A stretch of DNA of 64,000 nucleotides from contig JADBYK010000026.1 of the NCBI GenBank assembly GCA_020403045.1, positions 22,927 to 86,926 of the forward strand, given 5' to 3'. The stretch is from Cytophagales bacterium (GTDB lineage Bacteria; Bacteroidota; Bacteroidia; Cytophagales; Cyclobacteriaceae). The notes beneath the pieces were generated by a model. It saw nothing but the letters and a program-made list of their open reading frames with translations. It did not search any database and was not told the DNA's origin. Positions 1-9,051 of this stretch are shown here, one piece after another; positions within the stretch are counted from its first letter, which is position 1, and each line of letters starts with the position of its first letter. The translations under genes were made by a program, and so were the position numbers.

Positions 1-1
1 G

Positions 2-562
2 GAGGAACCCGATGCTAATCAAAAGTGGTTATTCTTTATTTTAATTGTTTGGATCGTATTAACCTATTTGGTGCCCTACGTGAGGTCGATAGTAGTATCT
101 CCAATGCTTCATAGTCGGTACACAATTGTTACCTTGCCCGCGTGGATAACACTTTTCGCCTTTGGTTGGACGAGGATAAGCAAGCTAAAATGGAAGTATT
201 CTATCCCGTTAATTTTAGCGCTTTCCTTTATGGTAAATATGACTTACTTTAAACGCCACTACACTAATTTAATAAAGGAACAATATAGAGAGGTAAGCCA
301 GATAGTAATATCGAAAAATGTGTTTAACCTTCCAATCTACTCAAGCCTTTCGTGGCATTTTGGTTTTTACTTTAGAAACAATCCTATTGAGGTGAAGGAT
401 ATACGTCAAGTTGATTTTTCACATGAACAAAAATTTTGGCTGCTCCAAGCACATTATTCGGAGGAGGAAATGGAGGCTGAAGTAAAATCATTGAAAGATT
501 TTAAGGTAATCGAACGACACAATTTATTTGGTGCCAATGCTATTTTAATGGCAAGGAAGTAA
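2..562 (+). CDS. C-terminal part of a polytopic membrane glycosyltransferase (5' end outside window)
   Basis: The frame is open from the first bases of the window, so the gene starts upstream; about 186 residues are visible. The visible part begins with hydrophobic segments (around residues 9-25 and 49-80) and ends in a soluble domain of about 100 residues. This layout resembles the C-terminus of GT39/ArnT-like, polyprenyl-phosphosugar-dependent glycosyltransferases, which have many membrane helices followed by a periplasmic domain. The catalytic N-terminal loop is not in the window, so the family is an inference. It lies upstream of the polysaccharide locus on the same strand but is separated from it by over 600 bp. 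Confidence 0.55.
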   Translation, partial: EEPDANQKWLFFILIVWIVLTYLVPYVRSIVVSPMLHSRYTIVTLPAWITLFAFGWTRISKLKWKYSIPLILALSFMVNMTYFKRHYTNLIKEQYREVSQIVISKNVFNLPIYSSLSWHFGFYFRNNPIEVKDIRQVDFSHEQKFWLLQAHYSEEEMEAEVKSLKDFKVIERHNLFGANAILMARK

Positions 563-1228
563 GATGTCATTGCTCTTTAGATGAATAGACTAGGTTATAG
601 TCAATGATTTTCAGATTTCAAGAGCACTATCTTTCCAGACGATTCCAGTACATGATTTTTTCCGTTAACAAAGTCCATTTCCAAGCATTTTTTGCCGATC
701 GACTATAAGCCGTTAATTTAATCTACTATGCCGGTTTTGTTTCTAGGCACGTTATAGAAATTTTGATTGTTCGCGAACCTCTCGTTCTCTTCCTTTTTCA
801 CAGTTGATTTGGTAAAGAATTTTCAATTTGGCTAACGTTGGAGTATTAGGTGCAACAATCTGCTGATGGACTGACTCATACTTTTTTTAATTGGAGAGAC
901 ATTCTTGAAAAAAGACAGCGCTTGCAAATTTATTAATGAGGTAGCAACGGTTATGAGCTATGATTTTCTAATCAAAATAAAATTATGGCAAAAGGCCAAA
1001 AGGCCTGTACATACGCCAAATTGAAATCCGAAAGGACCAAAAAGAGAAAAAAGGCAAAAAGGATGGGTTTTTTTAGTTTCTGGCATTAGGGGGTGTATCA
1101 ATATGACTTCGAGCGATAACTTGAAGGGTTGGTTAATCTTTGTTGCTGCCGCCAGCTCGGAGAATTTTGAAATAGCATTAATTGAATCCCCCGTAAATCA
1201 CTAGATTTGTATTCTTATTCTATTTTTT
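563..1228. other. 666-bp gene-free stretch before the polysaccharide locus
   Basis: No convincing gene is present. Reading the minus strand from about 830 to 590 gives protein-like text broken by stops (for example the short stretch KKCLEMDFVNGKN), which could be a decayed gene, but I recognise no family. A 34-codon, very basic ORF at 985-1089 on the plus strand is probably chance. A short palindrome GGCCAAAAGGCC lies near 996. The right end holds the promoter described separately. Confidence 0.4.
1182..1209 (+). promoter_or_regulatory. Bacteroidota-type promoter for the polysaccharide locus
   Basis: TAGATTTG at 1202-1209 matches the Bacteroidota -7 consensus TAnnTTTG exactly. A TTG (-33 element) lies at 1182-1184, 17 bp upstream. 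The GTG start of gmd follows 19 bp after the -7 box. This is the only exact match seen close before the locus, so it may drive much of the long operon. Confidence 0.5.
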
Positions 1229-2341
1229 GTGAAAAAAGCTCTTATAACAGGAATCACTGGTCAAGATGGTGCTTACTTAGCCGAATTTCTCCTTACTAAA
1301 GGTTATGAGGTTCACGGTATTAAAAGAAGGAGCTCCTTATTCAATACGGATAGGATAGACCACCTCTATCAGGACCCTCATGAGAAAAATCTAAAACTTA
1401 AACTTCATTACGGAGACTTATCTGATAGCGGAAATTTGATACGAATTGTTCAAGAAGTACAACCCGATGAAATTTATAACCTGGGGGCGATGTCTCATGT
1501 AAAGGTGAGTTTTGATACACCAGAATATACAGCGGATGTGGATGGAATTGGCACTTTACGTTTGTTAGAGGCCATTCGTATTCTTGGGTTGGAAACGAAA
1601 ACCAGGTTTTATCAAGCATCTACCTCTGAATTATATGGCTTGGTGCAGCAAGTGCCGCAAAGCGAGACCACTCCCTTTTATCCTAGATCACCTTATGCGG
1701 TGGCAAAGTTGTATAGCTATTGGATTACGGTAAACTATCGTGAGGCATATAATCTTTATGCTTGCAACGGGATTTTATTCAATCATGAATCTCCCTTACG
1801 CGGAGAGACCTTTGTTACCAGAAAAATTACAAGGGCTGTTAGCAGGATCGTATTGGGGTTGCAGCAAACAATGTTCATGGGTAACATTGATGCGAAGCGA
1901 GATTGGGGGCATGCGAAGGATTATGTGGAGGCCATGTGGTTGATGCTTCAGCAAAATACTGCTGAAGATTTTGTGATTGCCACTGGAGTGACTACCACCG
2001 TAAGAGAATTTATAATTAAAGCATTTAAGGAGCTTGATATTACACTCCAATTTTCAGGAGACGGCATCAACGAAAAGGGGGTAGTAACAAAATCTGACAA
2101 CCCAGCATTTTTGGTAAAAGTCGGCCAAGAAGTAGTTAGAATCGATCCAAAGTATTTCCGCCCTACAGAAGTTGAACTCTTGATAGGTGATCCAACTAAA
2201 GCTATGTCAAAATTGGGATGGAAACCAAAATATGATTTGGATGTATTAGTGAAAGAAATGATGGCAAGCGATTTGGAGCTTTTCAAACGAGACCACTATC
2301 TCAAAGAGGGCGGCCATAAAATTTTCCAATACCACGAATAA
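1229..2341 (+). CDS. gmd: GDP-mannose 4,6-dehydratase
   Basis: Converts GDP-D-mannose to GDP-4-keto-6-deoxy-D-mannose, the first step to GDP-L-fucose and other 6-deoxyhexoses, in the cytosol. It is an extended SDR enzyme: the nucleotide-binding motif GITGQDG is at residues 8-14, the Ser/Thr-Glu site is in STSELYG, and the catalytic pair is in YAVAK. The family signature [18 protein letters not shown] is present. The length (370 aa) is normal. The start is GTG at 1229, placing the MKKALITG beginning as expected for the family. Its stop overlaps the start of the next gene by one base (TAATG), so the two are translationally coupled. Confidence 0.96.
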   Translation: MKKALITGITGQDGAYLAEFLLTKGYEVHGIKRRSSLFNTDRIDHLYQDPHEKNLKLKLHYGDLSDSGNLIRIVQEVQPDEIYNLGAMSHVKVSFDTPEYTADVDGIGTLRLLEAIRILGLETKTRFYQASTSELYGLVQQVPQSETTPFYPRSPYAVAKLYSYWITVNYREAYNLYACNGILFNHESPLRGETFVTRKITRAVSRIVLGLQQTMFMGNIDAKRDWGHAKDYVEAMWLMLQQNTAEDFVIATGVTTTVREFIIKAFKELDITLQFSGDGINEKGVVTKSDNPAFLVKVGQEVVRIDPKYFRPTEVELLIGDPTKAMSKLGWKPKYDLDVLVKEMMASDLELFKRDHYLKEGGHKIFQYHE

Positions 2342-3270
2342 TGGAAAAGTCCTCCAAAATATATGTGGCGGGTCATCGGGGTATGGTGGGTTCAGCGATC
2401 GTAAGAAAACTAAATTCTGAAGGCTATACAAATTTAGTACTGCGCACGTCTGCTGAGCTTGACTTACGAAATCAAAATCAGGTTGAAAGCTTTTTTGCCA
2501 CCGAAAAACCGGAATATGTTTTTTTAGCAGCTGCGAAGGTGGGGGGAATCATGGCTAACAATACTTATCGGGCTGATTTTCTTTATGATAATTTGATGAT
2601 CGAGATCAATGTGATTCATCAGAGCTATGTAAATAAGGTAAAAAAACTTTTGTTTTTAGGTTCTTCATGTATTTACCCAAAACTGGCACCTCAGCCTCTA
2701 AAAGAAGAATATCTTTTATCAGGATATTTGGAAGAAACCAATGAGCCTTATGCCATTGCAAAAATCGCTGGAATTAAACTCTGCGAAAATTATCGCAGGC
2801 AATTCGGATGTGATTTTATCAGTGCCATGCCAACTAATTTGTACGGTCCGAATGATAGTTATGATTTGAATAATTCGCATGTTATTCCAGCTTTGTTAAA
2901 AAAAATTAGCGATGCGAAGAACGCTAATTTGAGTTATGTCGAGGTATGGGGTTCTGGAAATCCGCTGAGAGAATTTTTACACGTGGAGGATTTAGCCGAT
3001 GCTTGTTTATTCCTAATGAACAAATATTCTGGGGATAATTTTGTCAATATCGGTTCAGGCCAAGAGTTATCGATCAAAAATCTAGCACTCACAATAAAGA
3101 GTATCCTAGGATTTGAAGGCGAATTGAAATTTGATCCTGCAAAACCGGATGGAACTCCGCGCAAGTTGATGGATGTGAGCAAGCTCAAAGAAATGGGATG
3201 GGAACACCGAATCGATCTTGTTTCGGGTTTAAAGGCGGTACTCAGAAACGGATTTGAAAAGGAGGTTTAA
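2341..3270 (+). CDS. fcl: GDP-L-fucose synthase (epimerase/reductase)
   Basis: Epimerises and reduces GDP-4-keto-6-deoxymannose to GDP-L-fucose. It is an SDR fold with the glycine-rich motif GHRGMVGSA near the N-terminus, the catalytic Ser in LGSSCIYPK, and Tyr/Lys in YAIAK. The length (309 aa) is typical of WcaG/Fcl. The start codon overlaps the stop of gmd, and together they form a complete GDP-fucose supply, so fucose is a likely component of the glycan built by this locus. Confidence 0.95.
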   Translation: MEKSSKIYVAGHRGMVGSAIVRKLNSEGYTNLVLRTSAELDLRNQNQVESFFATEKPEYVFLAAAKVGGIMANNTYRADFLYDNLMIEINVIHQSYVNKVKKLLFLGSSCIYPKLAPQPLKEEYLLSGYLEETNEPYAIAKIAGIKLCENYRRQFGCDFISAMPTNLYGPNDSYDLNNSHVIPALLKKISDAKNANLSYVEVWGSGNPLREFLHVEDLADACLFLMNKYSGDNFVNIGSGQELSIKNLALTIKSILGFEGELKFDPAKPDGTPRKLMDVSKLKEMGWEHRIDLVSGLKAVLRNGFEKEV

Positions 3271-3309
3271 CGAAATTAATTAGATTCTAAAAAAAGAAGT
3301 CAGATACAT

Positions 3310-4320
3310 ATGCTGAATGATAAAAGTGTTTTGATTACTGGTGGTACTGGATCTTTTGGTAAGATGTTCACCAAGTTAATTCTTGAGAAGTATCCCAAGG
3401 TAAAACGATTGGTTATTTTGTCCCGTGACGAACAGAAGCATTATCAAATGTCGATGGAATATCCGGAGTCAAAGTATCCGGTGTTGCGCTATTTCATTGG
3501 CGATGTTAGAGAAGAAAGTAGATTGATAAGTGCATTTGAAGGTATTGATGTGGTTATTCATGCGGCTGCCATGAAACATGTTCATTTGGCTGAATACAAT
3601 CCCATGGAATGCGTTAAGACCAATATTCTTGGCGCAGAAAATGTAATAAATGCTGCTCTAAAATGTGGCGTTAAAAAAGTGGTTGCTTTATCAACTGACA
3701 AAGCCGCGGCACCGATTAATTTATACGGTGCCACGAAATTAGCCTCTGACAAATTGTTCATAGCTGCTAACAATATCAGAGGGAAAAGAGACATTACTTT
3801 TTCTGTGGTGCGCTATGGGAATGTTATGGGCTCGAATGGCTCGGTTATGCCGTTCTTTTTAAGTAAGAAAAGAGATGGTGTATTGCCAATTACCGATAAG
3901 AGAATGACAAGATTTAACATTTCATTACAAGATGGCTGTGAAATGGTTTTTTATGCAATTGACAAAGCATGGGGAGGGGAAATATTTGTACCCAAGATAC
4001 CATCCTACAAGATAGTGGATGTTGCCACAGCCATCGCCCCAGAGTGCAAACAAGTAGAGGTAGGTGTGCGGCCCGGGGAAAAGCTTCATGAAGAAATGAT
4101 TACCGTTTCGGACTCTTACAATACAGTAGATATCGGCAAATATTATGCTATTCTGCCACAGCAGCCAAACTTTAATTTATCTGAGTATAAAACTCACTTT
4201 AATGCGCAAAGTGTACCTCAGGAATTCAGTTATAATTCAGGCAATAATGACCAATGGGAAACGGTGGAAAGTTTAAGAGTGCTCATAAAAGAATTTGTTG
4301 ACCCTTCATTCATAATATAG
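3310..4320 (+). CDS. pseB: UDP-N-acetylglucosamine 4,6-dehydratase (inverting), PseB-like
   Basis: Catalyses 4,6-dehydration with C5 inversion of UDP-GlcNAc, the first step of pseudaminic acid synthesis. It is an SDR with GGTGSFG at residues 11-17, the DVRE motif, HAAAMKHV and STDKAA motifs characteristic of PseB/FlaA1, and the catalytic Lys in YGATK. At 336 aa it has the PseB/FlaA1 soluble length rather than the long membrane-bound CapD form. It is followed after 5 bp by a PseC-like aminotransferase, the standard pairing. The inverting rather than retaining stereochemistry is inferred from family and context. Confidence 0.9.
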   Translation: MLNDKSVLITGGTGSFGKMFTKLILEKYPKVKRLVILSRDEQKHYQMSMEYPESKYPVLRYFIGDVREESRLISAFEGIDVVIHAAAMKHVHLAEYNPMECVKTNILGAENVINAALKCGVKKVVALSTDKAAAPINLYGATKLASDKLFIAANNIRGKRDITFSVVRYGNVMGSNGSVMPFFLSKKRDGVLPITDKRMTRFNISLQDGCEMVFYAIDKAWGGEIFVPKIPSYKIVDVATAIAPECKQVEVGVRPGEKLHEEMITVSDSYNTVDIGKYYAILPQQPNFNLSEYKTHFNAQSVPQEFSYNSGNNDQWETVESLRVLIKEFVDPSFII

Positions 4321-4325
4321 CAACT

Positions 4326-5519
4326 ATGAACGTCTCAATTCCATATGGAAAACAATCCATTACTGAGGAGGATATTCAAGCAGTAGTTGAAACGTTAAAA
4401 TCGGATTTCCTTACACAAGGTCCAAAAGTTGCCGAATTTGAGAAGGCCTTTGCTCAGTATGTTGGAAGTCAATATGCAGTGGCGATCTCTAACGGAACGG
4501 CAGCATTGCATTTGTGTGCGCTGGCGTTAGGGGTGAGTAAAGGTGATAAAGTGATAACGACACCCATAACGTTTGCCGCTTCTGCTAATTGCATTCGATA
4601 TTGCGATGGTGAAGTTGTTTTCTCAGACATTGACCCCACGACCTACCTTTTAGATCCAATTCACGTTCGAAAACTTCTTGAGTCCTCTCCAAAAGGAACC
4701 TATAAAGGAATCATTCCAGTTGATTTTGCCGGTAGGGCAGTTGACTTAGAAATTTTTAGAGAATTGGCAGATGAGTTTGACCTTTGGATAATCGAAGACT
4801 CGTGTCATTCGCCTGGAGGCTATTTTGTAGATCGTTCTGGTAAGCACAGGAATTGTGGAAATGGGACCTTTGCCGACTTAGCAATATTTTCATTTCATCC
4901 GGTTAAGCATATTGCTACAGGAGAAGGTGGAATGATCACAACCAATAATGAAAGGCTTTACAAAGAATTGTTAAAGCTTCGCACGCATGGAATTATTCGG
5001 GAAAGTGCGTCATATATTAATGATATTAATTTTGCTGTAGGAGATCAACAGCATGAAAATCAGTATCCCGGTTGGTACATGGAAATGCAAGACCTCGGAT
5101 TTAATTATAGGCTAACCGATTTTCAGTCTGCACTAGGATTATCTCAACTTAAAAGGGCTGAAGATGGTTTGACAAGGCGTAGAGCAATTGCTGCCATTTA
5201 TCAAAAAGCGTTCATTGGTCATCCCTTCATAAAAGGACAATCTATGGTCATTGAAGGTCATGCTTACCATCTTTACATAATTGAAGTTGAGAATAGATTA
5301 GGTCTTTATAATCATCTTCGTAAACACGGTATATTTGCACAAATTCACTATATTCCAGTACATCTTATGCCTTACTATAGGAAATTTGGATGGAAGGAGG
5401 GTGATTTTCCACTTGCTGAGAACTATTATAAAAGCTGTATCAGTTTACCGATTTATCCAAGTTTGAGTAATCAGCTGCAGGAGTATATAATTCAAACGAT
5501 AATGGAATTTTATAAATAA
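4326..5519 (+). CDS. pseC: UDP-4-amino-4,6-dideoxy-N-acetyl-L-altrosamine transaminase, PseC-like
   Basis: A PLP-dependent DegT/DnrJ/EryC1 aminotransferase that would aminate C4 of the PseB product using glutamate. The PLP-binding lysine is Lys194 in FHPVKH. NGTAALHL and the PITFAASANC stretch match the sugar aminotransferase fold, and the GYNYR-like segment is present as GFNYRLTD. The length (397 aa) is usual. The gene is directly downstream of pseB and directly upstream of a GNAT acetyltransferase, which matches the PseB-PseC-PseH order of steps. Confidence 0.9.
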   Translation: MNVSIPYGKQSITEEDIQAVVETLKSDFLTQGPKVAEFEKAFAQYVGSQYAVAISNGTAALHLCALALGVSKGDKVITTPITFAASANCIRYCDGEVVFSDIDPTTYLLDPIHVRKLLESSPKGTYKGIIPVDFAGRAVDLEIFRELADEFDLWIIEDSCHSPGGYFVDRSGKHRNCGNGTFADLAIFSFHPVKHIATGEGGMITTNNERLYKELLKLRTHGIIRESASYINDINFAVGDQQHENQYPGWYMEMQDLGFNYRLTDFQSALGLSQLKRAEDGLTRRRAIAAIYQKAFIGHPFIKGQSMVIEGHAYHLYIIEVENRLGLYNHLRKHGIFAQIHYIPVHLMPYYRKFGWKEGDFPLAENYYKSCISLPIYPSLSNQLQEYIIQTIMEFYK

Positions 5520-5523
5520 ATAA

Positions 5524-6057
5524 GTGGTACCGAAGTTAGAGTCTGAAAGATTGATTTGCAGAAAACTATCTCTTGAACATTGCTCCGAAGAGTATGTTTC
5601 TTGGCTTAATAATCCACAAGTTAATCGATACCTGGAAACCACTGGAAACCAGACGTTAGAAACTTTAAGGAGTTATCTTTCTTCTGTTGAGGCCAATCCT
5701 AGTATTTTGTTTTGGGCAATCCATTTAAAGCACAATAACGCTCACATCGGAAATATTAAGATTGATCCGATTAACACAAAGCATGGTCTGGGTGAATACG
5801 GAATTCTTATGGGTGATACACGTGAATGGGGGAAAGGTTATGCGAAAGAAGCATCACATCTTGTACTTGGCTATTGTTTTAATTCTGTTAAATTAAGAAA
5901 GATCACCTTGGGGGTTGTTGATGAACATGTAGCTGCAACTACTTTGTATAAATCACTTGGGTTTAAAGTTGAAGGTACATACGAGCGTCATTGGTTTTAT
6001 GAAGGAAGCTATTTGAATGTTATCAGGATGGCATTTTTTAATCCAAACATAATTTAA
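5524..6057 (+). CDS. GNAT N-acetyltransferase, candidate PseH
   Basis: A RimJ/RimL-type GNAT acetyltransferase of 177 aa. The acetyl-CoA-binding loop region is GKGYAKEA, followed by the typical C-terminal LYKSLGFKVEG motif. In NulO pathways a GNAT enzyme (PseH) acetylates the 4-amino group of the PseC product, and position right after pseC makes that the best guess. It starts with GTG at 5524; the frame is well filled from there. A second GNAT gene lies at 11659, so which of the two is the PseH equivalent is not settled by sequence alone. Confidence 0.75.
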   Translation: MVPKLESERLICRKLSLEHCSEEYVSWLNNPQVNRYLETTGNQTLETLRSYLSSVEANPSILFWAIHLKHNNAHIGNIKIDPINTKHGLGEYGILMGDTREWGKGYAKEASHLVLGYCFNSVKLRKITLGVVDEHVAATTLYKSLGFKVEGTYERHWFYEGSYLNVIRMAFFNPNII

Positions 6058-6917
6058 TGGCCAATTCTATTGTTTTAGGTACAGTTCAATTTGGGCTTGA
6101 CTACGGAATAAGCAATAGTTCAGGCAAAACAAAAATTGACGAGGCCTTCAGGATTTTAAGTCTTGCTTCTGATAAACAAATTACTACTCTTGATACGGCA
6201 TACGCTTACGGAGATTCTTTAGATGTAATTGGGAGATTTCATAACGAAACCCGTCTATTTTTTTTAATTAATTCAAAATTTAAAACAGACAATAATCTCT
6301 CAATCTCCGAGCAATTAGAACGAACATTAGAAAAACTACGAGTTGATTGTCTTGAAACTTATTTTTATCATCGTTGTGAAGATTTGGGGCGATCAGATGT
6401 TGATCAAGAGCTAAACTCACTCAAGTTGAAAGGATATATTAAAAAAATAGGCGTTTCTATTTACACCAATAGTGAGTTTAAGAGGGCAATTGAAACTGAA
6501 AATATTGATGTAATTCAAATTCCGTTTAATTTACTTGATAATTTCTCGAAGAGAGGCTCTTTGATTCAGTCAGCAAAGGAGCAAGGAAAGGAAATTCAGT
6601 GCCGTTCTGTTTTTTTGCAAGGTCTTTTTTTTATGGAATCGAATAACCTTCCAGCTAAGTTAAAAGACTTGATTCCATACTTGAATAAGCTTAAGGAGTT
6701 GGCACAAAAAATGAAAATCAGCGTTGAGGGGATGGCTTTAAAATATGCACTAAATCAATCGTTAATAGATAACGTTTTGATAGGAGTTAATACGCAGGAC
6801 CAGTTAGCTTCAAATTTGATAAACTCTAAATTAGAACTGCCTAGCAACTTTGTTCAAGAAATTGATTGTATAGACGTCAGTGAAACAAATTTACTTAATC
6901 CACAAAATTGGGTATGA
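6057..6917 (+). CDS. Aldo/keto reductase family protein
   Basis: An NAD(P)H-dependent TIM-barrel oxidoreductase of 286 aa. The N-terminal LGTVQFGLDYG and LDTAYAYGDS stretches, the YFYHR catalytic-His region and KIGVSIY are aldo/keto reductase features. Members of this group occur in surface-polysaccharide loci, but the substrate here is unknown; it could adjust a keto group on a NulO precursor. The gene overlaps the stop of the GNAT gene by one base and overlaps the next gene by four bases (ATGA), so it belongs to the same translational unit as the NulO genes. Confidence 0.8.
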   Translation: MANSIVLGTVQFGLDYGISNSSGKTKIDEAFRILSLASDKQITTLDTAYAYGDSLDVIGRFHNETRLFFLINSKFKTDNNLSISEQLERTLEKLRVDCLETYFYHRCEDLGRSDVDQELNSLKLKGYIKKIGVSIYTNSEFKRAIETENIDVIQIPFNLLDNFSKRGSLIQSAKEQGKEIQCRSVFLQGLFFMESNNLPAKLKDLIPYLNKLKELAQKMKISVEGMALKYALNQSLIDNVLIGVNTQDQLASNLINSKLELPSNFVQEIDCIDVSETNLLNPQNWV

Positions 6918-9028
6918 CTAAGATAGTAGCTATTACCCAAGCTCGTTATAATTCATCAAGATTACCAGGAAAGGTTCTTTTGAAAATTGGAGATAAGACG
7001 CTTCTTCAAATACATCTTGAGAGAATTTTGAAATCGAAAAAAATCGAGACAATTATCTTGGCAACAACGTTTGAGCAGCAGTCTGATCAATTGATTGGCA
7101 TAGCCAGATTTTTGAATGTTGCTTCATTTCAAGGGTCAACTGAGAATGTGTTAGACCGATTCTATAAATCCGCTAAAGATCACAAGCCTGATTATGTGGT
7201 CCGACTTACATCAGATTGTCCGTTAGTTGATTCGGCAATTATTGATCAAGTTGTAGAAAAATGTATTTCCGGTAGATATGATTATTGTTCCAATACGCTG
7301 AATCCAACTTTTCCTGATGGAATGGATGTGGAGGTCATGAAATTTAGTGCCTTGGAGGAGGCTTGGCACAATGCAATAAAGATTTCGGACAAAGAGCATG
7401 TTACTCCATTTATTTGGAGCAATTCGACATTGAAAGGAGGAGTTTTATTCAAAAGTTCAAATTTTGAGAATGCAGATGACCTATCACAAATTAGATTAAC
7501 AGTTGACGAGCCAGAAGACTTTGAGTTGATCAGTGAGCTTGTTCTTACCTTAGGGGATGATAAGCCCTGGAAAGCTTATGTAGATTATTTAACCGGGAAT
7601 CCAAAGACGCAAACTATAAATTCAAAATTCAAAAGAAACGAAGGATATATGAAATCAATTCAATTCGAAAAAGTGCGACTTCGATCCATTACTAATTTTT
7701 CTAATTCCAATTCTTATCGATCTAAAATACACAACCTGATACCTGGGGGTGCCCATACCTACTCGAAGGGGGATGATCAATTTCCAGAGCTGTCACCTGC
7801 AGCTATTGCTTACGGGAAAGGCTCACACGTTTGGGATATTGATGGAAATGAATACCTCGATTGCTCCATGGGCCTTACTTCTGTAAGCTTGGGTCATGCC
7901 TATGAACCCGTAGTGAATAAAGTAAAGGAAGAATTGGAGAGGGGGGTAAATTTTCAACGCCCATCTTATCTGGAGATGGAAATGGCTGAAAAATTTCTTT
8001 CTCTGGTGCCACAGCATAACATGGTCAAGTTTGCAAAGAATGGATCAATTGTAACCACTGCTGCAGTGAAAATTGCAAGGGCGTATACAGGAAGAAAGCT
8101 TGTCGCTTTTCCTGGGGATCATCCCTTTTATTCCTATGACGATTGGTTTATTGGGAAGACAGAATGCAACCAAGGGGTTCCGGAGGAAATTTCTAATCTT
8201 TCAGTGACTTTTAAATCGTGCAACTTAGAATCACTCGCTAAGTTATTTGAAAAACATCCAAACCAGATTGCTTGTGTAATTATGGAACCTGAGAAAAGTG
8301 CATGTGGAAATGGATGTACATGTTCTTTATCGGTTAAGGATTTTCTGCAAAGCGCTATTAAAATGGCCCATAGCAATGGTGCGTTGCTAATCATTGATGA
8401 AATGATTACTGGGTTTAAAACGGCACTTCCTGGTTCAATGTCTAAATATGGAATAGACCCAGATATGGCGACATGGGGAAAGGGTATTGCAAATGGGTTT
8501 TCTTTTTGCGCACTAACAGGAAAGAAGGAAATAATGGAGTTAGGAGGGATTCGGAACAAGGGAAAAGAGAAAGTATTCTTAATTTCAACAACCCATGGAG
8601 GTGAAACCCATTCTATTGCCGCTGGACTTGCCACAATCGATGAGTTCCTTACGAAGGATGTGATAGCCCATAACCAAAAAATCGGTGATTTATTGATTAA
8701 CGAGTGTTCCGCCATCATTAAGAAACATGACCTCGGTGACTATGTTCAAGTTATTCCTTCTAATTGGATGCCCGTCTTCACATTCAAAGATTTGAATAAG
8801 GAAATGAATAGCGGTATGCGTACACTCGCCCTGCAGGAGATGATAAATAGGGGTGTCTTGTTCCAGGGGGCATTTGCTCCCTGTTTTAGTCATACTCATG
8901 AGGACATTTCGTATTTTGCAGCTGCATTTGATGAAACATTACATGTTTATATCAAGGCGCTAGATTCTGGATTCGGCAAGTATTTAACTGGTGAGCCCGC
9001 AAAACCAGTCTTCAGAAAATATTTATAA
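6914..9028 (+). CDS. Fusion of SpsF-type cytidylyltransferase and class-III (GSA-like) aminotransferase
   Basis: Two enzymes in one 704-aa chain. Residues about 1-240 are a nucleotidyltransferase of the SpsF/NeuA-like group: AITQARYNSSRLPGK at the N-terminus, LTSDCPLVD and DEPEDFEL further on. SpsF proteins are linked to CMP activation of nonulosonates. Residues about 270-704 match glutamate-1-semialdehyde aminomutase-like class-III aminotransferases; the PLP lysine is Lys523 in TWGKGIANG, with IIDEMITGF upstream. The ATG at 6914 overlaps the stop of the upstream gene (ATGA) and is preferred over a TTG six bases earlier. The chain is open throughout, so this is a true fusion, not two adjacent genes. 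The aminotransferase substrate is unknown; it may aminate a sugar or side chain destined for the NulO. Confidence 0.85.
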   Translation: MTKIVAITQARYNSSRLPGKVLLKIGDKTLLQIHLERILKSKKIETIILATTFEQQSDQLIGIARFLNVASFQGSTENVLDRFYKSAKDHKPDYVVRLTSDCPLVDSAIIDQVVEKCISGRYDYCSNTLNPTFPDGMDVEVMKFSALEEAWHNAIKISDKEHVTPFIWSNSTLKGGVLFKSSNFENADDLSQIRLTVDEPEDFELISELVLTLGDDKPWKAYVDYLTGNPKTQTINSKFKRNEGYMKSIQFEKVRLRSITNFSNSNSYRSKIHNLIPGGAHTYSKGDDQFPELSPAAIAYGKGSHVWDIDGNEYLDCSMGLTSVSLGHAYEPVVNKVKEELERGVNFQRPSYLEMEMAEKFLSLVPQHNMVKFAKNGSIVTTAAVKIARAYTGRKLVAFPGDHPFYSYDDWFIGKTECNQGVPEEISNLSVTFKSCNLESLAKLFEKHPNQIACVIMEPEKSACGNGCTCSLSVKDFLQSAIKMAHSNGALLIIDEMITGFKTALPGSMSKYGIDPDMATWGKGIANGFSFCALTGKKEIMELGGIRNKGKEKVFLISTTHGGETHSIAAGLATIDEFLTKDVIAHNQKIGDLLINECSAIIKKHDLGDYVQVIPSNWMPVFTFKDLNKEMNSGMRTLALQEMINRGVLFQGAFAPCFSHTHEDISYFAAAFDETLHVYIKALDSGFGKYLTGEPAKPVFRKYL

Positions 9029-9051
9029 CCTAAGAATAAATAGCTAAGTAT

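Noticed and set aside
985..1089. A 34-codon, very basic ORF on the plus strand in the first gene-free stretch
   Set aside because: Lysine/arginine-rich low-complexity composition in an A-rich region, no family match and no clear promoter; most likely chance.
8134..8718. A 194-codon minus-strand ORF inside the fusion gene
   Set aside because: It is antisense to the aminotransferase domain, whose motifs are intact; the ORF is a shadow.
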